DNA from: Rhizobium mayense
Lineage (GTDB): Bacteria; Pseudomonadota; Alphaproteobacteria; Rhizobiales; Rhizobiaceae
Reading direction: 5' to 3'
Assembly (NCBI RefSeq): GCF_030272705.1
Contig: NZ_JARFYM010000030.1
Location: forward strand, 20,657-84,656
DNA length: 64,000 nt
Of the stretch, positions 8,281 through 17,597 are shown in pieces. Under the pieces are notes generated by a model. The model saw only the letters and a list, made by a program, of their open reading frames with translations, was not told the origin of the DNA and made no database searches. A program made the position numbers and the translations under genes. The first letter of the stretch is position 1. Every line of letters starts with the position of its first letter.

Positions 8281-9708
8281 TCAGATGGTAATGCGGCCGG
8301 TAACGATCGCGTAGATTGCGACGACGGCGCCGATGGCTGCTACCGCGAACATGGTCAGCTCGGCCATGCTGAAGATGGCTCTGCGCTGCTCGCGACGCGT
8401 CATGACGAACAGAATGCTGCCGGGACCATAGATGGCGGCGGACAGCAGAAGATGCGTGGCTCCAGCCGCGTAAATCAGCCAAATCGTATAGATGAGCGCG
8501 ATACCCGATCGCACGAGATCACCGCGATGACCGGCCGGATCGCGATCGTAGGTTTCGCCTGTCCAGGCGAGCTTGACGCCGTAGGCTGCGACAAGGAGAT
8601 AGGGGATGAGTATCATCGAACTCGTCAGCTCGAGCGCAAGCCGGAAGGCATATTGGGCAAACAACGTGAGGATCAGAAATATCTGGACGACAATATTGGT
8701 GAGCCACAGCGCATGGGACGGAACACCGTTCCTGTTCTCGTGGGAGAGAAAGCGGGGCATGGTGTCGTATTTCGAGGCCGAAAACAAGATTTCGGCGGCG
8801 AGAAGAACCCAGGACAAATAGGCGCCTGCCACGGAAATGATCAAGCCCGCGCTGACGAACAGGGCGCCCCAGGGACCGACCACGGCCTCGAAAACGCCGG
8901 CCATCGACGGGTTTCTAAGCTGAGCGAGATCCGCGTTCTGCATCACTCCGTAGGACAGCATCGTCACCAGAACGAGCAGGCAGAGCACTCCGAGGAATCC
9001 AAAGAGCGTCGCGATGCCGACATCGGAGCGATTGCGGGCATAACGCGAATAGACGCTTGCCCCTTCGATGCCGACGAATACGAAGACAGTGACGAGCATT
9101 GTCGCACGGACCTGACCTGCAATGTCGCCGAAAGTCGCCCCGCTACCCCAGAAATTGGCTCGGAAGACATCAGCCTTGAAGCCGTAGAATACCAGGACGA
9201 TGAACAGGAGTATGGGTATGATCTTCGCGAAGGTGACGATCCTGTTGACTGCCGCCGCCCCCTTTATTCCGCGCAGGATGAGAAAATGAACAACCCAAAG
9301 AAGGACTGAGGAAGTCGCGATCGCGGCAACGGTGTTGCCTTCTCCGAAGATTGGGAAGAACAGGCCGAGCGTCGACTTGATCAGTACGAAATAGGAGACG
9401 TTGCCGAGAAGAGCCGCCGACCAGTAGCCTAGCGCCGACAGGAAGCCGAGATAGTCGCCGAAGCCGGCCTTGGCGTAGGCGTAGATGCCGGCATCGAGAT
9501 CTGGCTTGCGTCGGGAGAGCGACTGGAACACGAAGGCCAGCATGAGCATGCCGATGCCGGCGATTGACCAGGCGATGACAGCCCCAAATGGTCCCGTTGC
9601 TCGACCGAAGGCTTGCGGCAGCGAGAAAATCCCCGCACCGACCATCGAGCCGACGCACATCGCCATCAGCGTCCATACCGAAAATTTCTGTTCAGAAGCG
9701 GAAATCAT
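8281..9708 (-). CDS. APC-family basic amino-acid antiporter (second copy)
   Basis: A 475-residue APC transporter with about 12-13 helices, paralogous to the 6633-8066 gene: the two share CVGSMVGAGIFSLPQAFG, IYAYAKAGFGDYLGFLSA, VFVGIEGASVYSRYARN and the C-terminal IYGPGSILFVMTRREQ. It is probably an arginine exchanger, with ornithine, citrulline or agmatine as counter-substrate. First gene of the arc region on the minus strand, but a 214-base gap with a hairpin separates it from the second antiporter, so it may be separately controlled. Confidence 0.87.
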   Translation of the reverse strand: MISASEQKFSVWTLMAMCVGSMVGAGIFSLPQAFGRATGPFGAVIAWSIAGIGMLMLAFVFQSLSRRKPDLDAGIYAYAKAGFGDYLGFLSALGYWSAALLGNVSYFVLIKSTLGLFFPIFGEGNTVAAIATSSVLLWVVHFLILRGIKGAAAVNRIVTFAKIIPILLFIVLVFYGFKADVFRANFWGSGATFGDIAGQVRATMLVTVFVFVGIEGASVYSRYARNRSDVGIATLFGFLGVLCLLVLVTMLSYGVMQNADLAQLRNPSMAGVFEAVVGPWGALFVSAGLIISVAGAYLSWVLLAAEILFSASKYDTMPRFLSHENRNGVPSHALWLTNIVVQIFLILTLFAQYAFRLALELTSSMILIPYLLVAAYGVKLAWTGETYDRDPAGHRGDLVRSGIALIYTIWLIYAAGATHLLLSAAIYGPGSILFVMTRREQRRAIFSMAELTMFAVAAIGAVVAIYAIVTGRITI

Positions 9709-10039
9709 GGACTGATGACTCGAAGCCGGATGATCGGAAACGTCGGGCTGTTAGCCCGCATCCAGGTATTCTAGCCTTTTCCATGTGGCGCTGTGATCGG
9801 CAAAGAATCCTAAAGTTGTGCTTCCGGTCCCAATCCTTTCCCGGTGGCGTATCGTTCAGGCCCCTTACGCATCCGTGTTGCCGGAATCCCTCTGCTCGCA
9901 ATCGTTACCGCAACCTTGGCGCAATTGAGCCGTTCTGCATAAGGATGAGATTCTCTGCTCATCACGAACGGATAATCGTGAGCTAAGCTCTATTCGCTCC
10001 TTCGGCAAAAGCTTGCCGGCAGCCAATAGGTGGGAAGCT
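9709..10039. other. 331-base divergent spacer; no gene
   Basis: Lies between the antiporter gene (minus) and a small exported protein (plus), so both promoters should be here. One short dyad, TCACGA-N8-TCGTGA (around 9961-9980), is visible. No FNR- or ArgR-like box is recognised, and no RNA gene or ORF is supported. Confidence 0.45.
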
Positions 10040-10369
10040 ATGTTTTCACGACGTTTCTTACTGAAGGCACTTCTGACTGGTGCCGCCATCGCGCCAATAA
10101 TGGCGATCCTCCCCATAGATGACGCAGACGCCCAGAGAGGGAGTCGACCGAACCGTCCACCTCCACGCCCTCGCCCTGAGCGAAGACCGCCGCCACGGCG
10201 TGGTCAGGTCTGGGTGCCAGGATACTGGGAATGGAGCGTCCGCAGGCGCGACTATGTATGGGTGCCCGGCCGTTGGATTCCCGCGAGACATGGCTTCCAC
10301 TATCGACAGCCGCGCTGGACCAAACGCAACGGCGAGTGGATGTTCATCCATGGCCAATGGGTGCGATGA
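10040..10369 (+). CDS. small exported YXWGXW-type protein with twin-arginine signal
   Basis: A 109-residue protein. The start MFSRRFLLKALLTG is chosen because it opens directly into a twin-arginine-like motif (SRRFLLK) and a hydrophobic stretch ending near ADA-QR; GGGA lies upstream. After a Pro/Arg-rich linker the mature part has repeated aromatic motifs VWVPGYWEW, YVWVPGRW and EWMFIHGQW, typical of the YXWGXW repeat family of small periplasmic or outer-membrane proteins with no established function. It stands alone on the plus strand, divergent from the arc operon. A Tat signal on so small a protein, with no cofactor motif, is unusual and may instead be Sec-type. Confidence 0.75.
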   Translation: MFSRRFLLKALLTGAAIAPIMAILPIDDADAQRGSRPNRPPPRPRPERRPPPRRGQVWVPGYWEWSVRRRDYVWVPGRWIPARHGFHYRQPRWTKRNGEWMFIHGQWVR

Positions 10370-10615
10370 CCGCACAAGTGAACGAGGGGAGCCATGTTTT
10401 CTTGCAGGTCGCGTGATGCGCCCGCCACACATATCGGCTACCTCGTTCGCCAATCCCGACAAGAATTTCCTGATGATCATGAAGGACGGGACGATATACA
10501 AGGACAAGATCAGCACGTAGGATGACGCCTTCGGCCGTCGTGCGGCTTCGGTCTGATATCCATAATAGTTTCGACAGAGTCGACGATATCGTTTCTTACG
10601 CTCCGATGGATATTC

Positions 10616-11653
10616 ATGGCTAATGATCGAACCATTCTCGTTCTCCTCGGCATAATCGCCGCAATAGCGGTCCTTACCACTCTCCATCTTGCTGCTGTCA
10701 TTTTTGCGCCGGTCGCTTGTGCCTTGTTCATCATTGCCATCGTATGGCCGATGCAAAGGACGCTTCAGTCCTATCTGCCGCAGCTCCTCGCGTTGGCGCT
10801 TGTGGTCGCGGTCGTCCTCATCGTGTTTGTCCTCTTCGCTTCCGTGGCGGCCTGGGGTTTCGGGCGTATCGCGCGATCATTGATATCGGACGCCCCACGC
10901 TTCCAGATGCTTTACGACCACGCTGTCATCTGGCTGGAGGACCATGGTGTAGTCGTCGCCGGCATTTGGAGCGAGCATTTCAACATGCGTTGGGCCATGG
11001 GAATGCTGCAGGGGCTGACGGCGCGTCTCAACACCTTGATTTCTTTCTGGCTCGTGGTCCTCGTCTATGTGCTGCTCGGGCTTCTCGAAATCGCCCCGGT
11101 CAGCCGAAGGATTCGGACGGTGATGGGCACGGAAACGGCGCGTATATTGATCGACGGCTGCAGCCTGACAGCCGCCAAGCTTCGCCGCTATATGCTGATC
11201 AGGACGATCATGAGCATCGTGACCGGAACAATGGTCTGGGTGTTTGCTCTTTCGTTCGGGCTTCAATTCGCCGCCGAGTGGGGCATCATCGCCTTCACCT
11301 TGAATTACATACCGTTCATCGGGCCGTTCATCGCCACCTTGTTGCCGACGCTCTATGCATTGGCCCAATTCGAATCCCTGCAGTCTGCGCTGATCGTCTT
11401 CGCATGCCTCAATGTCGTCCAGTTCACATTCGGCAGCTATATCGAGCCTCGCGTGGCCGGGAGCGCACTGGCCATTTCGTCGTTCGTGGTGCTGTTTTCG
11501 GTTTTCCTGTGGACGGTAATCTGGGGGCTGTTCGGCGCATTCATCGGGGTTCCGATCACGATCGCTGTACTGACATTCTGTGAGCAATCTCCTGCGACCC
11601 GGTGGCTGGCGGATTTGCAGAGAGCCAAGGATGACGGGAAGGAACGGCGCTAA
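10616..11653 (+). CDS. AI-2E family transporter (PerM/TqsA-like permease)
   Basis: A 345-residue integral membrane protein of the AI-2 exporter family; members export autoinducer-2 or act as Na+/H+ antiporters, so the substrate here is open. The start has GATGGA six bases upstream. Hydrophobic segments cover residues 5-45 and 58-85, with another group from about 135 to 310. Family landmarks are LIDGCSLTAAKLRRYM, EWGIIAFTLNYIPFIGPFIA and the C-terminal WGLFGAFIGVPITIAVL. Its last four bases overlap the end of the convergent metallophosphoesterase gene. Confidence 0.88.
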   Translation: MANDRTILVLLGIIAAIAVLTTLHLAAVIFAPVACALFIIAIVWPMQRTLQSYLPQLLALALVVAVVLIVFVLFASVAAWGFGRIARSLISDAPRFQMLYDHAVIWLEDHGVVVAGIWSEHFNMRWAMGMLQGLTARLNTLISFWLVVLVYVLLGLLEIAPVSRRIRTVMGTETARILIDGCSLTAAKLRRYMLIRTIMSIVTGTMVWVFALSFGLQFAAEWGIIAFTLNYIPFIGPFIATLLPTLYALAQFESLQSALIVFACLNVVQFTFGSYIEPRVAGSALAISSFVVLFSVFLWTVIWGLFGAFIGVPITIAVLTFCEQSPATRWLADLQRAKDDGKERR

Positions 11654-13404
11654 ACGGAGAGATCGGAACCTGGGACGCCCACGCGTTCCGGCGGAAGCAT
11701 CACCAACGCGCCTTCCCGGTCGATCCCAAGCGTGTGGACGTGAAAATGGGTGACGTGTTCGCCGGTGCTCCCCATGACGGGAGAAGGGGCCGAGACGATC
11801 TTAAGCTTCCCGCAGTGTCCTATCCAGTCGATATGGCGATGGCCATGCATGACGATGATCCGGTCGCCAAACTGCTGCAGTTGCCGCACGAACCAGGAGC
11901 CGTTGATCAAGGCGGTGCCGATCCGCACCGAAAACGCCTTCGAAAGGCCTGGATATTCGATCAGATGATGGTGCAGAGCCACGATCCAGGAGGCGTGTGG
12001 AAACCGCTCTACAACCGCCGTGGTCGCCCGGGACTGTTCGGACGATATCAACCCGAGGGCATTCGTGAAGGAGAAATGCGTCTGAGCGGTGGAATCCAGC
12101 AGGATGAATCCGAGACCGTCATCTCCGTCCGGCGGCAGGATCATCGGGAAGGCGTCTGCCCAGACCGGGGCAAGGCTCGCAGCCAGCCGAAAGCCCCCGC
12201 GGTCGGCGAAGGTTGCGATATCGGCGTGGTATGGCACCAGTGCCTCGGCGAGGGTCGTGCCGAGTTCCCAGGTCGAGTGATCCACCACGCGAACCTTGCT
12301 GGACTGCACTGCCGCCATCCCGGAAAGCGCCCGCATCTCCCGCAGCCGTCGGGCAGGACTGATCGGAAGGTCAAGCCGGGCGGGATTGGCTCGGTCCACG
12401 ACGTTGATATCGTGATTGCCGGGCAGAAGAAGCGTTCGTTCGGCCAACTCCGGATAACGCGACAGCGCGGTCAAAAATTCTGCCCATTCGGGTGATCGAC
12501 CGGCATCGGTTATATCGCCGGTGATCAGGATATGATCCAGACGATTTTCGCTGTCGATCGCCGAGAGCCTCGCAAGAAGCTGAGCCAGCCGGTCGTTGCC
12601 GCGCGGGCCCGACCGTCCGCTCTCGATGCGAAAGCCATATTGCTCGCCGACGACATGGATGTCGGACAGGTGTGCGACCCGCCATTTCCGTGTTAGCTCC
12701 GATTGATCGCTGAAGCCCGTGAAGCCCTGCGGCTGGTCCATGGCGGCGTCGGCGAGGCCCCAGACCAGTGCTGCCCCTGCGCAATAGATGCAGAGGATGA
12801 TGAGCGCGTTGGCGAGGGTGGGAACGACAAGTGAAAGAGGTACCGTCAAGTCGGAGAGCTCGCCCGTCCAACGTGAATAGGGCCAGCCAATGGCAATCAC
12901 GGCCAGGGAGAAAAGACATAGAAGCAGGCCCGCGACGGCTGCACTCACACAGCGCAACCGGGCGCGACGTTTCTCGTTCAGCCGGCTCTCGAACATCGCT
13001 TCCAGAAGATGGCGCACACCTTCGCGGAACAGCGCGTAAGCCGGTTGTATCGCCAGCGAATTCAGAGACCAGAAGCCCTGTTCCGCGGCCCGATGCAGCG
13101 GCTTACCGCCGAGCCAGCCGATCGCTGCAACGATCATCAGGATGATGAATGGCCAGATGCCCCGGTAAGAACTTGCGAGGCTGCGCGAGAACTGTGCCAG
13201 CCAGGCCGTGCCGACAAGCGGCACCAACCCTAGCAGCAAGGCCGGCAAGGCGATCAGCGAGAACCAGACCAGGATGAGTTTAGGAAGGCTGATTTCCGCA
13301 AGAAGGCTGCCGGCCAGAGACAGCAGCGAGCGCCGCTTGGTGCTGGAGGCGTCCGCTTCGACGTCGCCCATTCTGGGATCGATCAGCTTGGTCATCAAAT
13401 TCAA
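11650..13404 (-). CDS. membrane-anchored metallophosphoesterase
   Basis: A 584-residue protein with a hydrophobic N-terminal half (helices near 40-65, 83-98, 152-175 and 190-218) and a calcineurin-like phosphoesterase domain from about residue 240. Dinuclear-metal motifs in order: LSDIH (246-250), GDITDAG (296-302), PGNHDIN (329-335), LHHHLIEYPG and VMHGHRHID. These are the full D-x-H / GD / GNH(D) / H / GHxH set, so it should be catalytically competent. The substrate is unknown; related enzymes hydrolyse lipid A intermediates, cyclic nucleotides or phospholipids. Transcribed convergently with the AI-2E permease with a 4-base overlap. Confidence 0.85.
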   Translation of the reverse strand: MNLMTKLIDPRMGDVEADASSTKRRSLLSLAGSLLAEISLPKLILVWFSLIALPALLLGLVPLVGTAWLAQFSRSLASSYRGIWPFIILMIVAAIGWLGGKPLHRAAEQGFWSLNSLAIQPAYALFREGVRHLLEAMFESRLNEKRRARLRCVSAAVAGLLLCLFSLAVIAIGWPYSRWTGELSDLTVPLSLVVPTLANALIILCIYCAGAALVWGLADAAMDQPQGFTGFSDQSELTRKWRVAHLSDIHVVGEQYGFRIESGRSGPRGNDRLAQLLARLSAIDSENRLDHILITGDITDAGRSPEWAEFLTALSRYPELAERTLLLPGNHDINVVDRANPARLDLPISPARRLREMRALSGMAAVQSSKVRVVDHSTWELGTTLAEALVPYHADIATFADRGGFRLAASLAPVWADAFPMILPPDGDDGLGFILLDSTAQTHFSFTNALGLISSEQSRATTAVVERFPHASWIVALHHHLIEYPGLSKAFSVRIGTALINGSWFVRQLQQFGDRIIVMHGHRHIDWIGHCGKLKIVSAPSPVMGSTGEHVTHFHVHTLGIDREGALVMLPPERVGVPGSDLSV

Positions 13405-13571
13405 ATAACGCCTATCTGAACGGGTCGCACCACGGAAAAGATTGTTGATCTCCTTTTCCTCGCTCAGAATGCATTATCGCTGCGCAAGGGGGAGCCTGGC
13501 GTCGATCTCTCAAACGACGCACAGGATACATCCCGGCATCTTTTCGGCAGCTCGTCGGGTGTCGCGCGAAA

Positions 13572-14090
13572 CTACTTCTTTGCAGCGTCCGGTTCAGCCG
13601 CCTTGGAAGCACTTTCAAGAGCGTCGCGAAGGATCTGTTCCTTGGTTTCGTCGAGTGACGTCTTGAGCACGTGGCCGCCGTATCCCTGGATTTCCTTCAA
13701 TACCTTGTCGGAGGTGATCGACTGGACCAGCAGGAATAAGGCGCCATTTCCCGGATGTAGGCTGGCGGCAAGGTCCTTCATAAAGGCGTCGTTTATACCG
13801 ACGTCGGTCAATGCGCCGCCAATGGCGCCCGATGCGGCACCGACGGCTACGCCAAGGATCGGGTTGAGAAACAGCACGCCGATGAGCAGGCCCCAGAAGC
13901 TGCCCGAGATCGCGCCCGTTGCCGTCGTGTTCATGAGCTGGTTGAGCTTGATCTTTCCAGACTCCGTCTTGGTGGCGATCACAGCGTCGCCAAGCTTGAT
14001 CAAATATTCCTTCTGCAGCTCAAGGAGCCGCTGCCGGACTTCCTCGGCCTTGGATTCCGTGGGGTAAACGATGACGATGAGATCTGACAT
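13572..14090 (-). CDS. DUF1269 family protein
   Basis: A 172-residue protein starting MSDLIVIVYPTESKAEEV (AGGGAG-like sequence upstream). The first ~70 residues are soluble and resemble the DUF1269 fold. A glycine-rich hydrophobic hairpin follows (GAISGSFWGLLIGVLFLNP and VGAASGAIGGALTDVGI, about 72-115). The tail is soluble and ends in an Ala/Lys-rich stretch. The two glycine-rich helices suggest membrane association. Function is unknown in the family, often linked to stress conditions. It stands alone. Confidence 0.8.
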   Translation of the reverse strand: MSDLIVIVYPTESKAEEVRQRLLELQKEYLIKLGDAVIATKTESGKIKLNQLMNTTATGAISGSFWGLLIGVLFLNPILGVAVGAASGAIGGALTDVGINDAFMKDLAASLHPGNGALFLLVQSITSDKVLKEIQGYGGHVLKTSLDETKEQILRDALESASKAAEPDAAKK

Positions 14091-14596
14091 GGGGGCTCCC
14101 TCGACGACATTAGGTTGGATCGCGGGCATTGTATGTTTTCAGCTTTGCGAAGAAATTAGTTCAGAATCCCGCAACTGTGCGCACCGTCTCTTTCTGAAGT
14201 GGCAATCGGAGGTCGCTCGCATCTTCAGCGCTGAACGGCAATCATATTCTGGCCCCGTCACGGCGAGGCGGGCATCCTCTGAGGGGGAGCGAGGGCAAAC
14301 CCCCTCCTGCAAGGCAATATATGGGATTCTGTGATCAGAAATGAGATTTCAGGCCATGTTAAGCCCGGCTCATCCAAGCTACAAAATCAGTGCTAGATAT
14401 TCCGAATTGTGTGGCCAGACAGGCAACGGTTGCATCGGCCTGTTCCCAGATCCGCCCCGCGGTAAGAAGCGGGTTGGGGGATGTCAGCCGAAATCTTGCA
14501 CAGTCTTTCGGCATCTCGCTTTAGGACGATGGCGCTGCAGCCCTCTCGGAACCGGAAGGAAGATTTTCTGCGGGTTTCAGGGAAGGAGATGTCATC
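14091..14596. other. 506-base spacer; no supported gene
   Basis: Lies between divergent DUF1269 and SDR genes and must hold both promoters. A GAGGGG/CCCCTC inverted repeat near 14280-14307 could fold into a hairpin but has no T-run. Nothing else convincing was seen. Confidence 0.4.
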
Positions 14597-15370
14597 TTGA
14601 AAGGGCGGGTGGCAGTCGTAACCGGTTCGACGAGCGGTATCGGCCTTGGTATTGCCTGCAAACTAGCCGCGGGCGGCGCTGATCTCGTGATCAATGGGCC
14701 CGGGGACACCTCGGCGAATGAAGCACTCTGCAGGGAAATCGCCAAAGTCTATGGTGTTCGCGTGGCGTTCGGCGCAGCAGATCTATCGAATACGGACGAG
14801 GCCAACAAGCTCATCGGTTATTCAACCGATGCCATGGGGCGTGTCGACATCCTGGTCAACAATGCCGGCATGCAACCGGCTGATTCCGCGCATATATCTG
14901 CCGCCCAACAATGGGACGCAACGATCGCGGTCAATCTGACGGCTGTGTGGCTCACAATACGTGCGGTTCTTCCACAGATGCTTGAGCGCGGTTGGGGAAG
15001 AATCATCAATGTTGCACCCATGTGCCGCGCCGATGCCGAAAACAAAAGCGCGGCCCAGGCATCGAAATACGGCGTGATCGGTTTGACGAAGGATGTGGCG
15101 CTCGATCTTGTAGGCCGCGGCGTTACCTGCAATGTGATTTGTCCCGGCTGGGTGCCCAGCCCCCACGTCAAGACGATCAGTAGCGATGCCAAACCTCCCA
15201 ACGGCCGCCGCCCCAAGGCCCGCCGGCGAACAGCTGTTGGAGAGTTGCAACTATCCTATGAGCTGAAGGCGCCGGACCATCTCGGTTCGCTCGCCGCCTT
15301 TTTCTGTTCCGACGCCGCGGCTCAGGTGAACGGCGTGGCGCTGCCCGTAGACGGAGGCTGGTTCCGGTGA
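14597..15370 (+). CDS. SDR-family protein resembling 3-hydroxybutyrate dehydrogenase, catalytic residues lost
   Basis: A 257-residue Rossmann-fold protein of the classical short-chain dehydrogenase family. It starts at TTG, supported by AAGGAG eight bases upstream; a nearer ATG stops after three codons. The NAD-binding TGSTSGIG (9-16) and NNAG (88-91) motifs are present, and the overall frame resembles 3-hydroxybutyrate dehydrogenase. The active site is not normal: the catalytic Ser is Pro141 (INVAP) and the YxxxK Tyr is Ala153, while Lys157 is kept. An Arg/Pro-rich stretch around residues 195-212 (PPNGRRPKARRR) also differs from the family. It may be a non-catalytic binding protein or a decaying gene. 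Confidence 0.75.
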   Translation: MKGRVAVVTGSTSGIGLGIACKLAAGGADLVINGPGDTSANEALCREIAKVYGVRVAFGAADLSNTDEANKLIGYSTDAMGRVDILVNNAGMQPADSAHISAAQQWDATIAVNLTAVWLTIRAVLPQMLERGWGRIINVAPMCRADAENKSAAQASKYGVIGLTKDVALDLVGRGVTCNVICPGWVPSPHVKTISSDAKPPNGRRPKARRRTAVGELQLSYELKAPDHLGSLAAFFCSDAAAQVNGVALPVDGGWFR

Positions 15371-15522
15371 TGATTCGGCATAGTTGCAATCTCATTCCGA
15401 TAACACCGATCTTCACCCGCCTATATCTAATCTTCACGAGCATGTTCAACGTGTAGCGACAATCAATAGTCTTGTTCGTGAGTGACGTGGGATGGGGCCC
15501 ACCAATCGTCAGGAGCATTCAT

Positions 15523-16581
15523 ATGATCAATATGTCTCAGCTCTTGCATGCCATCGACGTCGCAGGTGTCGGCGACACGCTGACGGCTTCGATCGATTTC
15601 ACCACACTGGAATATCCGCCGCACGAGCAGTTCGATGCCTTTCGGTCCATGAGGGAAGGGGTCGAAGAGGGTTGGCTTATCCGAAGCAACGGCCCCACTT
15701 TTCCGGCGCGGCAAGTCGTTTGGGATCTCGGGAAGATGGTGTTCGCCTATACCAGACTTCCCGGCGACGGCTATGTTTATGGATGGCACCATTTGAGGAA
15801 GGCGATATTCGACCATTGGTACATCCTGCTAGCGCTACAGTCGTCCGGCTCCGACGACTGCGAGGAAATTCCGGCCGCCATGCCGACCTTGCACTGCCTT
15901 GCAAAGCCATTTGAAGCGCAAACGGCGGCATCGGGCAGTCTGGCCCTTTACGTGCCCCGGGATTTGTTCGTGCCCGGTGACCACATGGCAAACACCCAGT
16001 TCGGTGGCGGGCTAGGGTCGCTGCTTGCGGATTACATGCTGCTCCTGCGCAGGTCGTTGCATGAGGTCCGATTGACGGAGACGTCCTATATCGTCGATGC
16101 CACTCGTGCCCTTCTTGCCGCATGTTTGGCTCCATCGCGCGACGGCATGGCAAAGGCACAAAGTCCGATCGATCGGACGATCATGGAACGGGCGCGGCAG
16201 CTGATCGCGCGCAAGCTCATTGATGCGGATTTGACCGTCGACAGCCTTTGCAGGGACCTCGGCCTTTCGAGGGCACGTCTTTATCGGCTTTTCGAAGCAA
16301 ACGGCGGCATCCACGCCTATATTCGTCGCGAGCGGTTGCTTCAAACGCGCAAAGCGCTTTCCAACCATGACGACCGACGGCCAATCTGTCAGATCGCCGA
16401 GCAGTGGGGTTTTATCGATCCCTCCGCCTTCACGCGGGCCTTCAGGCACGAGTTCGGTATCTCGCCACGAGATGTCCGCTCAGAAGCAATTCGCGACAGT
16501 CTGCACATTTTCGCCGAAACCAAGACCCGGCCTCCTTTGCACGGGCAGAGCCTTGGTAACATGCTGACCTTCGCTGGATAG
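15523..16581 (+). CDS. AraC-family transcriptional regulator (paralogue 1)
   Basis: A 352-residue regulator. The start MINMSQLL is chosen for AGGAG eight bases upstream. The N-terminal ligand-type domain begins with FTTLEYPPHEQFDAF and contains FPARQVVWDLGKMVF. The C-terminal AraC domain has two helix-turn-helix units (LCRDLGLSRARLYRLFE and IAEQWGFIDPSAFTRAF) and ends HEFGISPRDVR. It is a full-length paralogue of 17979-19049. Downstream of the degenerate SDR by about 150 bases on the same strand. Effector and targets are unknown. Confidence 0.9.
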   Translation: MINMSQLLHAIDVAGVGDTLTASIDFTTLEYPPHEQFDAFRSMREGVEEGWLIRSNGPTFPARQVVWDLGKMVFAYTRLPGDGYVYGWHHLRKAIFDHWYILLALQSSGSDDCEEIPAAMPTLHCLAKPFEAQTAASGSLALYVPRDLFVPGDHMANTQFGGGLGSLLADYMLLLRRSLHEVRLTETSYIVDATRALLAACLAPSRDGMAKAQSPIDRTIMERARQLIARKLIDADLTVDSLCRDLGLSRARLYRLFEANGGIHAYIRRERLLQTRKALSNHDDRRPICQIAEQWGFIDPSAFTRAFRHEFGISPRDVRSEAIRDSLHIFAETKTRPPLHGQSLGNMLTFAG

Positions 16582-16604
16582 ACGCTTCCAGACCTTGCAG
16601 CCGG

Positions 16605-17597
16605 TTACGTGTCGCCACGACCCTCAATAAGGGAAGGGGCATGGCCGTAGTGCATATGATAGGCGCGCGAAAAGCTTGAATAGCCTTCGTAGCCGACGCG
16701 CCGCGCGATTTCGCTGATCGACAGCTGCCCAGCGCTCAGCAGAACCCTGGCTTCTTCCATTCTCACCATCCGCGCATAAGCATGGGGCGTGGCACCGAAT
16801 AGCTCGCGAAAGCCTATCGTCAGCTCATTGTGGTTAAGTCCGACACGAAGCGCCATCTGCTTGATGGTGGGTTGGTTGTGGATCTCTCGCCTGTAGATCG
16901 CCGCCGCGGTTTTGATCGCCTGGGCCTTGCCATCAGCGGAGCGCAAGCGGGTTCCCCTTCGCAGGGAAAGAGCGTTGAGCTGTGCGACGACGTCACAGAT
17001 GATCTCGATGGTCTTCGCCTTGAGGTACATCATCTTCAACGGCTCTTCGTACCTGCACGAAATGATCTGATCTGTGGTGGTGATGATGGAGGGTGTTGGG
17101 GGCAGCCTCAAGGCGTCCGCCATTCCCACATCCGTGAGGAAGATTGGCTTGTACATGGCCGGAATGTTGTCAGGCCTCAGACCGAAATGATTGAGAAAAT
17201 ATTGTCTGTCGCAAGCAATCATTATCCCGCGGAATTTTGCCCCGGCCGCAGCCTCCGAGATGGAGCGCGGGCAATTGGTGATCTGCATCTGTGCCGCGTT
17301 GACACGTTCGACATGATCACCGACCAGGCGCTGATAAGAACCCTTGATGGTTATCTGAATGCAGACGAAGCCTCTGCGTGCCATCGCGACGCTATGAGAT
17401 TGAAGGACTTCGAAATTCTGCACGTAAAGGAAGATGAAATCGTCGATCCGCCGATAGTGGCCGTGTTCCCTGGTGCGGAAAATGCCTTCGGTGGGGCCGA
17501 GCGCATCGCTGATTCGCACGAACTCGTTATGGCGAAGTTCGCTTTGGATGCCCCTCAGATCAAGTTCCAAGGATTGATGCTCCAAGGATTTATGCAT
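16605..17597 (-). CDS. AraC-family transcriptional regulator
   Basis: A 330-residue regulator on the opposite strand to its two neighbours, different from them in the N-terminal domain. Its C-terminal AraC domain is clear: IKQMALRVGLNHNELTIGF and ISEIARRVGYEGYSSFSRA, then HMHYGHAPS. A cupin-like N-terminal region is likely but not certain. I place the start at MHKSLEHQ; the frame stays open upstream to 17780 and no start has a strong ribosome-binding site, so the N-terminus is uncertain. Confidence 0.85.
   Translation of the reverse strand: MHKSLEHQSLELDLRGIQSELRHNEFVRISDALGPTEGIFRTREHGHYRRIDDFIFLYVQNFEVLQSHSVAMARRGFVCIQITIKGSYQRLVGDHVERVNAAQMQITNCPRSISEAAAGAKFRGIMIACDRQYFLNHFGLRPDNIPAMYKPIFLTDVGMADALRLPPTPSIITTTDQIISCRYEEPLKMMYLKAKTIEIICDVVAQLNALSLRRGTRLRSADGKAQAIKTAAAIYRREIHNQPTIKQMALRVGLNHNELTIGFRELFGATPHAYARMVRMEEARVLLSAGQLSISEIARRVGYEGYSSFSRAYHMHYGHAPSLIEGRGDT

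Noticed and set aside
14280..14307. GAGGGG/CCCCTC hairpin as intrinsic terminator
   Set aside because: No T-run follows on either strand and the nearest genes point away from it.
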